Below, one piece after another: positions 21,201 to 29,768 of a stretch of 30,000 nt of DNA. Within the stretch, counting starts at the first letter, position 1. Each line of letters opens with the position of its first letter. A model generated the notes under the pieces. It was not told the DNA's origin, ran no database searches, and saw only the letters and a list, made by a program, of their open reading frames with translations. The position numbers and the translations under genes are program-made. This DNA comes from Mesostigma viride (taxonomy: Eukaryota > Streptophyta > Mesostigmatophyceae > Mesostigmatales > Mesostigmataceae): NCBI GenBank assembly GCA_009746045.1, contig RPFO01000050.1, positions 4,844,728 through 4,874,727 of the forward strand, in the 5' to 3' direction.

Positions 21201-24200
21201 CCCCTATGCCGTCATCTTGCTACCGCCGCACACATAAGAATGATACCCCTATGCCGTCATCTTGCTACCGCCGCACACATAAGAATGATACCCCTCTGCC
21301 GTCATCTTGCTACCGCCGCACACATAAGGATGATACCCCTCTGCCGTCATCTTGCTACCGCCGCACACATAAGAATGATACCCCTCTGCCGTCATCTTGC
21401 TACCGCCGCACACATAAGAATGATACCCCTCTGCCGTCATCTTGCTACCGCCGCACACATAAGAATGATACCCCTATAAGAATGATATCCCTATAAGAAT
21501 GATACCCCTATAAGAATGATACCCCTATAAGAATGATACCCCTATAAGAATGATACCCCTATAAGAATGATACCCCTATAAGAATGATACCCCTATAAGA
21601 ATGATACGGCTACCCTCGTAGCCATGGCAATAGGCGTGCTTGCGGTGATCCGTGCAGGTCATCCGGTGCAACCACCATGCATGCCGCCCACCACGAGACA
21701 CCCTTACCGTCTCCGCAGGAAGCCATGGCACTAAAGGCATACGATTGCTAAGCTGTCACAAAGGGGAGAGCACTTAACTAACGGCTCACAAACAGGCAGG
21801 GCACTCACTGAAGATGCCAAAAACAGAAGGCGATGTACTGCTATAAGCACACAATCTCGTCTCTGACTCCAAAGCATCCGGCGATGCATGGCCACACCAT
21901 AAGAATCCATCCACTGAAGATGTCCCCACCATCAGGCTGTACATAGCCACAACACCACGCAGTACTCACTGAAGATGTCCCCACCATCAGGCTGTACATA
22001 GCCACAACACCACGCAGCACTCACTGAAGATGTCCCCACCATCAGGCTACACATAGCCACAACACCACGCAGCACTCACTGAAGATGTCCATGCTATCGA
22101 TGATGCTCTCCTGGATGCTGCGCGCGTTCTGCGCCGCCCCGACAATAATCCTGTAAACCATGGCAAACACAGAACACCAGCACGCGCATACCGCAGGCAC
22201 GCCCATCACCCAACGCAGACCGTGTCAGCACCCGGCAGCCGCCACAAGCGAGCTCTTGTTGCATGCGGTGCTCAGCGTGGGAAGTGTGGGTCAGCTCTGG
22301 GCTGGGTGTGGGTCTCCGTGGGTACGCCAGCCCATTCCAGCACGCTCATTAAAAGAGTGTACAGGTTAAAAAAGAGGAAATGGGTAAGGGTGGGTAAGGG
22401 GAGGGGAGGGGCTTGCATAAATCAAAACAGTACCTCTAAACTCAAAACCCTAACCCCTAAACCTTAAACCCACAACAGGGAGGGGCTCGCATCAATAAGG
22501 TCTACTTGTGGCTAGAATACCTCAATCAACCCCCGTGGTATAAATGAGCATACTTGTACTAGGATATGTATAGTATATATGGGCATACTTGTACTACGAT
22601 ATGTATAGTATATATGAGCATACTTGTACTACGATATGTATAGTCGTACACGAGCATTCCAATGATGTAGTCCCAGTTGCGTGGCCACTCATGCTGCCGG
22701 CCATCCTCTGCATAATTGTACACCGTCTGGCTAACTGTGCATTGCCGATAAATAGCTCTCCGTGTGGCAGGGCCAAGTGCACGTAGAAAATAGCAGGTCA
22801 GGAGGCCATTCAGTAAGGTCCCAGGCGCCGGCTCTGGGTGGAGCATGCATGAGGTACTTCCGGCCGACATTTCAAAGGGATGAGGTGGATTGGCTCCCCA
22901 CATGAGGGCCGAGGGCGCATGCTGAGTAGGAGAATAGGCATCTTTGTTACTGGGGCAAGCAATCAGATGTCCCTGTTACTAGGGTTGTCTATGCCCAAGG
23001 ATTTCCCATACCAGGCATGCTGACACCCGTACCGCAGTAGGTGCCTCAGAAACCCGGGCGCCTCCTTAATTCGTACTGCAGCAGCACTCCCTTGCCCGCA
23101 AGACACAACCGTGCTGCCAATGCCATGCGGCCAGCGTGGCCACCTAGCACACGTCACCAGGCACTGCGTTCATGCCGCCTTGCCCAGGTGCTACGGCTTG
23201 GCAAGTCATTCCGATCGTGTTATGCTGGCAAATGTGCTACAGCCTGGGAGCAGGGCACTCCCCTGCCTTTCCAGGGCCAGGTGAGCGCACCGACGGATGC
23301 ACTTGCGACTCTACGCTCATCACAGCCGCATGGGCTACACAGGCCACAGGACAGACACTGGCACGGCTAGACACGTGGACTTGACATGCACTTGGACATG
23401 AATGTTCGTGATCGATGAGGGCAAAGGGGCGTGTTGCGGCACACAGCAGGCAGCCACCCACCGCTGGAAGGCCGCGCGGTCCATGACCCACAGGTGCCCG
23501 TCCGAGAGAGCCTGCAGGTGTCCCCGGGTACCCACATAGATATTGGCAACACACACGGGTTGCGAGATTGTTGGCCACAGAAAGGTTATTGCCTGACGAG
23601 GCACGGAAAGGTGACTGCCTGAAAAAGCACGGGACCACCAAGCGCACGCTGGGGACACGTGGCAGGGGATGCCAGCCAGGCATTCCATCGAGGCGACTCT
23701 GAAAATCAAAAGCACCTCTCAAACAAGCCAGTTGGCAACACAGAGACACAAAAGATGGCTGATATGGGGGAGAGAACTGGCCAAGGCGGCTCCTGCCCTG
23801 GGTTGGTTATCTTGCCGACACAATACCCGCGTACGCCGTAAGTATGCCTCTAACAAGGACACAGAAGGGAGCGGATAGGGGGTAGGATGGGGGGCAACGT
23901 GCGTGAACATGGCAGGATGCCCCGCGGGGGGAAACTGCTTGGAAGGTACGAGCGAGGGCGACACTCAACCTTGATGGCAGCGCCAGTTCAGATTGGTAGT
24001 AGCAACAACTCACCGTGATGGTGGCGGCGCGGGGGCAGTGGTACATGAGCGACAGCTCGCCGAACGATCCCGTGTTCTCGTACAGTAGGGCGGGCTGGGG
24101 GCGTGCGGCAGCATAACCATGGGGACATGCGGCAGCACAAACATGGGGGCGTGCGGCAGCATGATGCAAGCACAAACAGCAACAAGCACTAGGTGAGAGT

Positions 24201-27200
24201 TCATGACCAGCAATAAGCACAAAGACGATGCCACCGACAAAAGCGTTGACTAGAATGCCGGACGAGGCTGGAAACAAAGTGGGTGGAGGCACGGGCGCAG
24301 TGATGCACGACGGGCATGGCGGAGGGTCCGAGCGGATCTGCAGGGAAACACAAGCAACCCGATGGAGTGATTGCTTGTGAACTTAATCAGTATGGGGTGA
24401 TTGCTTGTGAACTTAATCAGTAAGATTTCTCCTCCACATTGTCCCATATCGATGAGCAAGATTTGTCTGGGGGCATGGCGCTTGATGAAAACGAGGCACT
24501 CATTGGGGGCATCCGCGGCGGGGTGCCCCACAGGTGCTGTTGGGTCGGTGTCTCACCAGTGGCCCCCATCAAACAGCATTATAGGGGCCCCCATCAAACA
24601 GCATTACTGACGCTGCTTGATGACAGCGTCGGTTCACCACACCACCAACACGGCACATGGTCAAACTACGAAACTGGGTAATGCCAGCGCTCCCCTGCCT
24701 ATGCCCCCAGACAAGCAGCATCATCAAAGATACACTGAGTTAAGTGCTGGTAGGGTGACAGGGGCCGGACCAAAAAAGGCAACACGTTCTGACACACGTA
24801 TCAGTAAATAGCTCAGACAGCCAGTCGCCAGAAGAAGCAACCCTGTGAGATGCAATCACGTGTATCAACACAGGACGGATCGCCTCAACGCTGGCCATGG
24901 CCCCCGCTCCCGTCCCAACGGCCCCCGCGGCCCCCGCGTTCCTCCACACCACACGCCACAGCCATCACACCTGTGGTCACCTGTAGTCATCCGTCAAGCC
25001 ACGTAGAGCTGCCATCTAGATTGCCAAGGTTTATTTGCCAAGCGGTGTGGACAGGATGCGATCGCTAAACCGCTATTGCTAAACTGTTATCGGGTAAACT
25101 GCTATCGCTAAACTGCTATCCTTAAACCGATATCGCTAAACTGCTATCGCTGGGGAGACTGCTGTCGCGAAATTGCTGGCGCTGGCGGTACCTTGCCGTC
25201 CACCGTAGCGCGGTAGATGCCTGTCTCGATGACGTAAAAGTGTTCGCCGTCACTGCCTGCAGAGGTGTGGGGGGGGGGAGGCACGGGGGAGTGGGGAGAA
25301 GGAGCATGCGCAACGACTCTTGAAGATCAGTGACCACGGCAGTCACAAAGCAACTCCGTCACTACGTCCACGGACCAGTCAGTGACCACGCCGATCGTGC
25401 AACACCGCAGAGGGCAGCCACGAGAAGGGCAGGATGCCCATTGAGTTCCCATGCGCGCAGACCCACTTCACACCGAACATTTTGTGCCGGATGTCCACCG
25501 GACAGGCATGCTCACTCAAGCAGTGACACGGATGTGCAGTGGATGCTACAGATGACATCACCGATGCCAAAATCCCTGCTTGGCGATGACATCATCGTGG
25601 GGACAACCGGGCGTGGAAACACATAACCAACCCTCTAGCGAGCAACCCACTTTTGGGGCACTGCATGAAGGGGTTGGTTACTCAATAAAGGGGCAGAACC
25701 ATCGCCCGCCCGCCCGCCGGCCCGCCGGCCGCCGGCCCGCCGGCCGGCCCGCCCGCCCGCCCGCCCGCCCGCCGCCCGCCGCCCGCCCCGCGCCCGCCCG
25801 CCCCCGCCGCCGCCCGCCCGCCCGCCCGCCGCCGCCCGCCCGCCCGCCCGCCCGCCCGCCCGCCCGCCGCGCCGCCCGCCCGCCCGCCCGCGCCGCCCGC
25901 CCGCCGCCCGCCGCCCGCCCGCCCGCCCTCCCGCCCTCCCTCCCTCCCTCCCTCCCTCCCTCCCTCCCTCCCTCCCTCCCTCCTCCCTCCCTCCCTCCCT
26001 CCCTCCCTCCCTCCCTCCCCCCTCCCCCCCCCCCGCCCGCCCGCCCGCTCCCCCCCCCTCCCTCCCTCCCTCCCTCCCTCCCTCCCTCCCTCCCTCCCTC
26101 CCTCCCTCCCTCCCTCCTCCTCCCTCCCTCCCTCCCTCCCTCCCTCCCTCCCTCCCTCCCTCCCTCCCTCCCTCCCTCCCTCCCTCCCTCCCTCCCTCCC
26201 TCCCTCCCTCCCTCCCTCCCTCCCTCCCTCCCTCCCTCCTCCCTCCCTCCCTCCCTCCTCCCTCCCTCCCTCCCTCCCTCCCTCCCTCCTCCCTCCCTCC
26301 CTCCCTCCCTCCCTCCTCCCTCCCTCCCTCCCTCCCTCCCTCCCTCCCTCCCTCCCTCCCTCCTCCCTCCTCCCTCCCTCCCTCCCTCCCTCCCTCCCTC
26401 CCTCCCTCCCTCCCTCCCTCCCTCCCTCCCTCCCTCCCTCCCTCCCTCCCTCCCTCCCTCCCTCCCTCCCTCCCTCCCGCCCACCCGCCCGCCTGCCCAC
26501 CCGACCGCCTGCCCGCCCGCCCACCCACCCACCCACCCACCCACCCACCCACCCACCCACCCACCCACCCACCCACCCACCCGCCCGCCCGCTCACCTTG
26601 CTCAATGATGACCTGCTCCTTGGCCACCGCCATCGGCTTCATCGCGTCCACCACCAGCAGCAGCTGGTCCCTGTCCATACCCTGGAACAGGATGCAGCTC
26701 TTGATGGCGCGCAGGATCAGGCTCTGGGGGGCAAGCCGACGGGGACATACAGTGACGCGGTAGAGTGACCCACAGCGGGTGGGGTGGGGTCGGTGCACGA
26801 TACAGTGGCCAGCAGAGGTTAGTGCTCATCAAAATGGAGTGATTATGGCAATGGAGTGATGACGACACTAAAGTGCACAAGAATGCAGCAGGCAGATGGC
26901 ACGAGAGTCAGAAGGCCCCAAGCTCCACGCAGCAGGGACATTGCAAGGTGTTGAGCACCATGGGCCAGCTCTCCTCTCTATCCAGGGTTGCAAGCACGAG
27001 CTGGCATGGCTGGCTTCATGCACCCCACTCCCCCCCATGCGCCGTGGCATTGGTGATTGCGTCACAAGAGATCCGTACCTGTTCATGTCTCAGGTGATGG
27101 CGTTCCAAGGAAGACAACAGTTTTCTTATTAAGCCTACAGCATGGCGAGGACCGCACCTAGTTGTTCCAAGCTTACTTACAGCAGGCGTCGCTTGCACCC

Positions 27201-29008
27201 CTTTAAGGCCAACCATGCGCCCACTAGCGCCCTGCATGCATGCGGGGACACGCTTGATCCCACCTGCTGGCACCTCAACCCGCCGCCTACTACTTGATAA
27301 TGCTGGCACCTCAACCCGCCGCCTACTACTTGATAATGCTGGCACCTCAACCCGCCGCCTACTACTTGATAATGGGCTCAGATAAATGCGGCGCAGGTAT
27401 ACCATGCACCAGCTCTCATCTTGGAGGTGGCAAGAGCGGACGGTTTTCAATCGACGTTGGCTTGTCAACTTTGGTCCCATGCAACTTCGGTCTTAATTCT
27501 GTCACTTTCGTCTCAGTGAAGGTTCCGACAGGCTGGCCACACGGCTGTGCCGCTGCGTGCCCCCATGGGAACAGGTGTGGCGTGCCAGCAGGCATTCCAC
27601 AAACAACCAGCCCCTGCCTCCATCTACCCGCAAGCACCTGCAGGGGCGTTGGGCTCCTTCATTCCACCAATGGCGGAAGCTGTTGTGAGCTGGGGAGTGC
27701 ACCGCTCCAGGCCCAGGGGCCCCAGGCACAGTGGCATCAGGAGCCGCGACGAGAGAACTCTCACGGTGGGCGAGCAACCTCACCCACTTGCAACACGGCG
27801 GACACCACCACACCATGCCATGGCCGAGCTCACCTCAGGGCCCAGTCCATGCCCTAGGTCAAGCCACAGGCAGGCGACACATGGCCCTGTTTGACGCCCC
27901 TCTGTTGGACACCCCTGCGCGAGATCCGGCCAACGACACTCCTCCCTGCCATCCGGCCAACAGCACTTTTCTAGGGAGATAAAGCTCACGAAGGAAGGTA
28001 ACGGCCGGTGGCATAAGGCTGCCAACAACCTGACGGGGACTTATGCCTCTGACATGTATAGGAGGCCAGGGGCCCCAGCGACATTTATACAGCTATCCAG
28101 TAAGTGCTTCTAGGGCCTTGTATTTGGTGGTGCGGTTGGAGGGTGTTTGCCAGTAAGGGTGGGTGGGGAGGGCCCGGTTTTGGGACAGTTGAGTTGGATC
28201 CGTGATCGCAAGGGCTACTCAAGCAGGCAGGAGACGCATCACTCATTTAGTCTTCTACACGAGGTAGTACTTACTCTGCTTGTACTATACAAGTGCCCGC
28301 TAGTGTGGTCATGGCCCGCACCCATGCCCGGGCGAGCATGGGCCTGAAACGCTCACGGCCATGACTTGATGCCGTGCCCTCGAGCCTGCCAAGCAGAGAG
28401 CTTGTCGTGCCGTCCAAGGCCGACTGAGAGCGCCCGGGCTGCCTAGATGCAAGGACCTATTCAATCGGCGTCGCACGAGGTTGGCTTCCACAGTTCCGCC
28501 AGTCGCTCAAGTCGCAACAACATCGTAAAAGGCAAGCATCGTTCTTGTGTCATACAGCAATAGGTGGCGGATACAGGTTAGCGTCGGGTGCGTGGACCCA
28601 GAACAAACGGACCTTGGTTGCCGCGCTCTTGGGCACCACCTCCTCGGGGGCTCCCTCCTCCTCCTCCTCCTCATCTTCGGCGATCGACCCCCGCGTCTGC
28701 GTTCCGTGGCCGCCGTGCGCGGCGTTGGCGGCCTCCAGCACCTCCGCGCTGACGGACATGCGCCTCTTCACCATGGCAGAGAAATCCGAGGACTGGGATC
28801 GTTTCGTACCGGACTTATCATGGATGGGCGTACCCACATCTGCGTCTGGGCTGTCTTGATGGTCCTCCTCGTCGTATGCAGAAGCGTCGCCTGCAACCTT
28901 GGAAGTCTTGCGGGTACTCTGCCCTTTGGATCCTTGAACGTTCATATCAGCAGTGGAGTGGGCGACAGCCCTCTCTTCGTCTAGTGAATGCGAGCAGCTG
29001 GAACCCAT
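18179..29008 (-). CDS. cAMP-dependent protein kinase regulatory subunit (PKA-R), ten exons
   Basis: PKA-R binds and inhibits the PKA catalytic subunit; cAMP binding releases it. Coding join on the minus strand: 29008-28613, 26723-26597, 25256-25192, 24094-24014, 23511-23462, 22150-22080, 20865-20780, 20007-19834, 19430-19356, 18274-18179. All introns are GT-AG, phases agree, total 406 residues, close to the family's 380-405. Residues 1-80 are polar and begin MGSSCS, a match to an N-myristoylation signal with a nearby Cys. KRRMSVSAE (Ser85) is the inhibitor/autophosphorylation site of type II R subunits. CNB-A contains FGELSLMYHCPRAATIT (Glu209, Arg218); CNB-B contains FFGELALLEHEPRQADVIA (Glu356, Arg365), then MQRDAFERLMGP. 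Exon A joins exon B without gaps relative to animal R subunits (PKSAATK-SLILRAIKSC against PKTDEQR...). ATG 29008 is chosen as the only ATG that gives an acylation motif; the frame is open up to a TAG at 29111-29113, so a longer N-terminus from an upstream exon is possible. No dimerisation/docking domain and no kinase domain is seen. Confidence 0.92.
19134..19320. repeat. Degenerate GTCACT repeat in PKA-R intron 9
   Basis: About a dozen ggtcactaccgt-like words with 11-13 bp spacing in two blocks (19146-19210 and 19251-19318), separated by unrelated sequence. Confidence 0.75.
19356..19430 (-). CDS. PKA-R exon 9: phosphate-binding cassette B
   Basis: Encodes GGFFGELALLEHEPRQADVI then AESDE. 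Glu356 and Arg365 are conserved. Gln366 stands where PKA sites usually have Ala and PKG sites Thr/Ser. Acceptor AG 19432-19431, donor GTAGGC at 19355. Confidence 0.93.
19834..20007 (-). CDS. PKA-R exon 8: CNB-B strands with low-complexity insert
   Basis: Encodes GDPLGPHAKFYIVYKGKVGC, then a Gly/Pro/Ala/Thr-rich insert (residues about 315-341), then HKVLVKQVEE. The insert sits between strands where animal subunits have a short loop. Acceptor AG 20009-20008, donor GTACGC at 19833. Phase 0 at both ends. Confidence 0.9.
20715..20795. repeat. Exon-end duplications in PKA-R intron 7
   Basis: catgatgacatca or tatgatgacatca occurs three times, the rightmost inside exon 7. The leftmost copy also keeps tgcgcc, that is the whole GATGTCATCATGGCGCA exon end on the minus strand, but without a GT after it. 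Confidence 0.8.
20780..20865 (-). CDS. PKA-R exon 7: start of cAMP-binding domain B
   Basis: Encodes KVLSATQKRTIADCLEKEIF then YKGDVIMAQ, the helix and first strand of CNB-B (compare ERLKIVDVI...GE.IIAQ). Acceptor AG 20867-20866, donor GTAGGG at 20779. The last 18 bases are partly repeated twice inside the following intron (20715-20770). Confidence 0.93.
21118..21477. repeat. 45-bp minisatellite, eight copies
   Basis: The unit gccgtcatcttgctaccgcc plus gcacacataagaatgatacccctat repeats eight times with single-base variation (cctat/cctct; aagaatg/aaggatg). It is open in several frames but lies in PKA-R intron 6, so it is not a protein repeat. Confidence 0.97.
21478..21606. repeat. 17-bp minisatellite derived from the 45-bp unit
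   Basis: About 7.6 copies of aagaatgatacccctat, which is exactly the last 17 bases of the preceding 45-bp unit. Confidence 0.96.
21914..22090. repeat. 55-bp repeat carrying copies of a 5' splice site
   Basis: Copies of cactgaagatgtcc recur at exactly 55-bp spacing (ctgaagatg starts 21914, 21969, 22024, 22079). On the minus strand each reads GGACATCTTCAGTG; copies two to four continue AGTG. The one at 22079-22090 is the real exon 6 end; the other three lie in the intron. Confidence 0.93.
22080..22150 (-). CDS. PKA-R exon 6: linker helix between CNB-A and CNB-B
   Basis: Encodes RIIVGAAQNARSIQESIIDS then MDIF, like FRRIIV.....R...ESFIES in animal subunits. Acceptor AG 22152-22151, donor GTGAGT at 22079. 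Codons at both ends are split. Confidence 0.93.
22443..22471. repeat. Interstitial telomere-like tract
   Basis: aaaaccctaacccctaaacc followed by ttaaaccc: three or four degenerate CCCTAA(A) heptamers inside PKA-R intron 5. Confidence 0.6.
22541..22652. repeat. 35-bp AT-rich minisatellite
   Basis: Three units of gagcatacttgtactacgat plus atgtatagtatatat, starting at 22546, 22581 and 22616. Intronic in PKA-R. Confidence 0.9.
23462..23511 (-). CDS. PKA-R exon 5
   Basis: Encodes ALSDGHLWVMDRAAFQ and two bases of Arg. It follows ATIT without gap as in ATITATSEGSLWGLDR of animal subunits. Acceptor AG 23513-23512, donor GTGGGT at 23461. Confidence 0.93.
24014..24094 (-). CDS. PKA-R exon 4: phosphate-binding cassette A
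   Basis: Encodes PALLYENTG then SFGELSLMYHCPRAATIT. Glu209 (ribose contact) and Arg218 (phosphate contact) of the family are present. Ala219 after the Arg is typical of cAMP rather than cGMP sites. Phase 0 at both ends; donor GTGAGT at 24013. Confidence 0.96.
24097..24168. repeat. 24-bp minisatellite abutting a 3' splice site
   Basis: Three units of the type gggggcgtgcggcagcataa plus ccat. The first contains the acceptor side of PKA-R exon 4, so related pyrimidine-rich segments recur upstream of the real AG on the minus strand. Confidence 0.85.
24358..24424. repeat. 33-bp direct repeat in PKA-R intron
   Basis: ggagtgattgcttgtgaact plus taatcagta and its near copy ggggtgattgc..., adjacent to each other. 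A second small duplication (ggcccccatcaaacagcatta, twice) lies at 24558-24606. Confidence 0.85.
25062..25165. repeat. 14-bp-type degenerate repeat next to PKA-R exon 3
   Basis: Seven or so imperfect units of cgctaaactgctat, beginning about 30 bases past the donor of exon 3 on the minus strand. Confidence 0.8.
25192..25256 (-). CDS. PKA-R exon 3: CNB-A beta strands
   Basis: Encodes GSDGEHFYVIETGIYRATVD plus GK, matching the D..FYVIE.G.Y segment of R subunits. Acceptor AG 25258-25257, donor GTACCG at 25191. The Gly codon is split (G|GC). Confidence 0.94.
25704..26594. repeat. (CCCN)n tetranucleotide tract, about 0.9 kb
   Basis: From left to right the tract changes from CCCG-type units with scattered CCG (25704-25929) to almost pure CCCT (25930-26475, with a short CCCG island at 26034-26049), then CCCA (26519-26580) and again CCCG up to 26592. 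It lies in PKA-R intron 2. In the transcript it is (GGGN)n and begins at the 5' splice site. The long Pro/Ser/Ala or Gly/Glu/Arg open frames across it are artefacts of the repeat. Confidence 0.98.
26597..26723 (-). CDS. PKA-R exon 2: start of cAMP-binding domain A
   Basis: Encodes SLILRAIKSCILFQGMDRDQ and LLLVVDAMKPMAVAKEQVII followed by EQG. This is the usual N-terminal helix bundle and first strand of CNB-A. Acceptor AG at 26725-26724 and donor GTGAGC at 26596. The donor runs straight into the G-rich (on this strand) tetranucleotide tract. Confidence 0.95.
26724..28612. other. PKA-R intron 1 (1.9 kb)
   Basis: No further exon found. A 36-bp repeat lies at 27268-27375. The rest is unremarkable mixed sequence; several open frames on both strands show no family resemblance. 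Confidence 0.6.
27268..27375. repeat. 36-bp minisatellite, three copies
   Basis: The unit gctggcacctcaacccgccg plus cctactacttgataat repeats three times without change. Intronic in the PKA-R gene. Confidence 0.95.
28613..29008 (-). CDS. PKA-R exon 1: acylation motif and inhibitor site
   Basis: Residues 1-132. MGSSCSHSLDEE at the start, a Ser/Asp/Lys-rich linker, KRRMSVSAEVLEAANAAHGG (81 onwards), then an acidic run of Glu encoded by tcc/ctc repeats and PEEVVPKSAATK. Donor GTCCGT at 28612, phase 0. The donor is weak apart from GT, but the join is exact in phase and alignment. Confidence 0.85.
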
Positions 29009-29523
29009 CCGCACAGGACGCCAAGTAATCCGAGGATGCGTCACTAGAAGTGGCGCCCGGCCGGTACTTTCAACCTCAGAAGAGGTATCACACGAAACGA
29101 GCTCGTTTGTCTAAAAGCCTGCTTCACAACTACTTGCGCTCTCCATCGCTGGCGTTGTATTACTATCCAAGATACCCTCTGACCTGCTTCAAACGTCTTC
29201 TTGCCGGAGGGGCACTTGTAAAAAATATGGCTGGCAGAGAGTTGATCAGATAACGCGTCAGTTTGCCATGCCTGCCCCAAATGGCGATTGAATTGCCAAG
29301 GGTAGCCAGATCAGCAGCAAAAATAGGCCATGAGTCCGGGCGTGCCATTCGAACTCCTATGGCAAAGCTTCCAGGCGAAGAGAACCGAGCGCGGCAACCG
29401 CCAGAGATGTGAACAGTCGCAAGGCAATCGGTGTCACGTGCTGTCCATGGCTGGTAGCACCCGGTTTCCGTGCTGGCGTATTGACACATGTCAATAGCTG
29501 ATACTGCATACCAAACCAGCCAG

Positions 29524-29654
29524 GTTGTTGTTGTTGTTGTTGTTGTTGTTGTCCACGCCGCACGTGGGCACTGGGCAGCAGAGATTTGGAAACGGCCGAG
29601 GGCATCTGCTGCCCACGTGTGCGGCGTGGGCAACAACAACAACAACAACAACAA
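29524..29654. repeat. Foldback: (GTT)n arm and (AAC)n arm
   Basis: The left arm (29524-29570) is about nine GTT followed by GTCCACGCCGCACGTGGGCA. The right arm (29610-29654) is TGCCCACGTGTGCGGCGTGGGC followed by eight or so AAC. They are complementary apart from a two-base insertion and one mismatch; the loop is about 39 bases. Lies upstream of the PKA-R start. Confidence 0.9.
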
Positions 29655-29768
29655 GTCAACAACTGGTTGCTCCCTGCTGCTGTTGTACCAACGCGGGTGT
29701 ATCCAATGATGCAACCGTACATGTCCCCGCTGAGTACAGGTCTTTGTTTCTTTGTAAAGTATGTTCAG

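Noticed and set aside
20924-21496. 190-residue protein with a 15-residue repeat (SSCYRRTHKNDTPLP)
   Set aside because: It is a frame through the 45-bp minisatellite, which is a multiple of three, inside a PKA-R intron. No conserved domain.
25580-26798. Long Pro/Ser/Arg (plus) and Gly/Glu/Arg (minus) proteins
   Set aside because: They are translations of the (CCCN)n tract. On the minus strand the real exon 2 ends at 26597 with a good donor.
29044-29714. Minus-strand open frames of 183 and 78 codons upstream of PKA-R as its N-terminus
   Set aside because: They show no docking-domain features; one is built on the CAA/GTT runs of the foldback. No convincing donor/acceptor pair links them in phase to exon 1.
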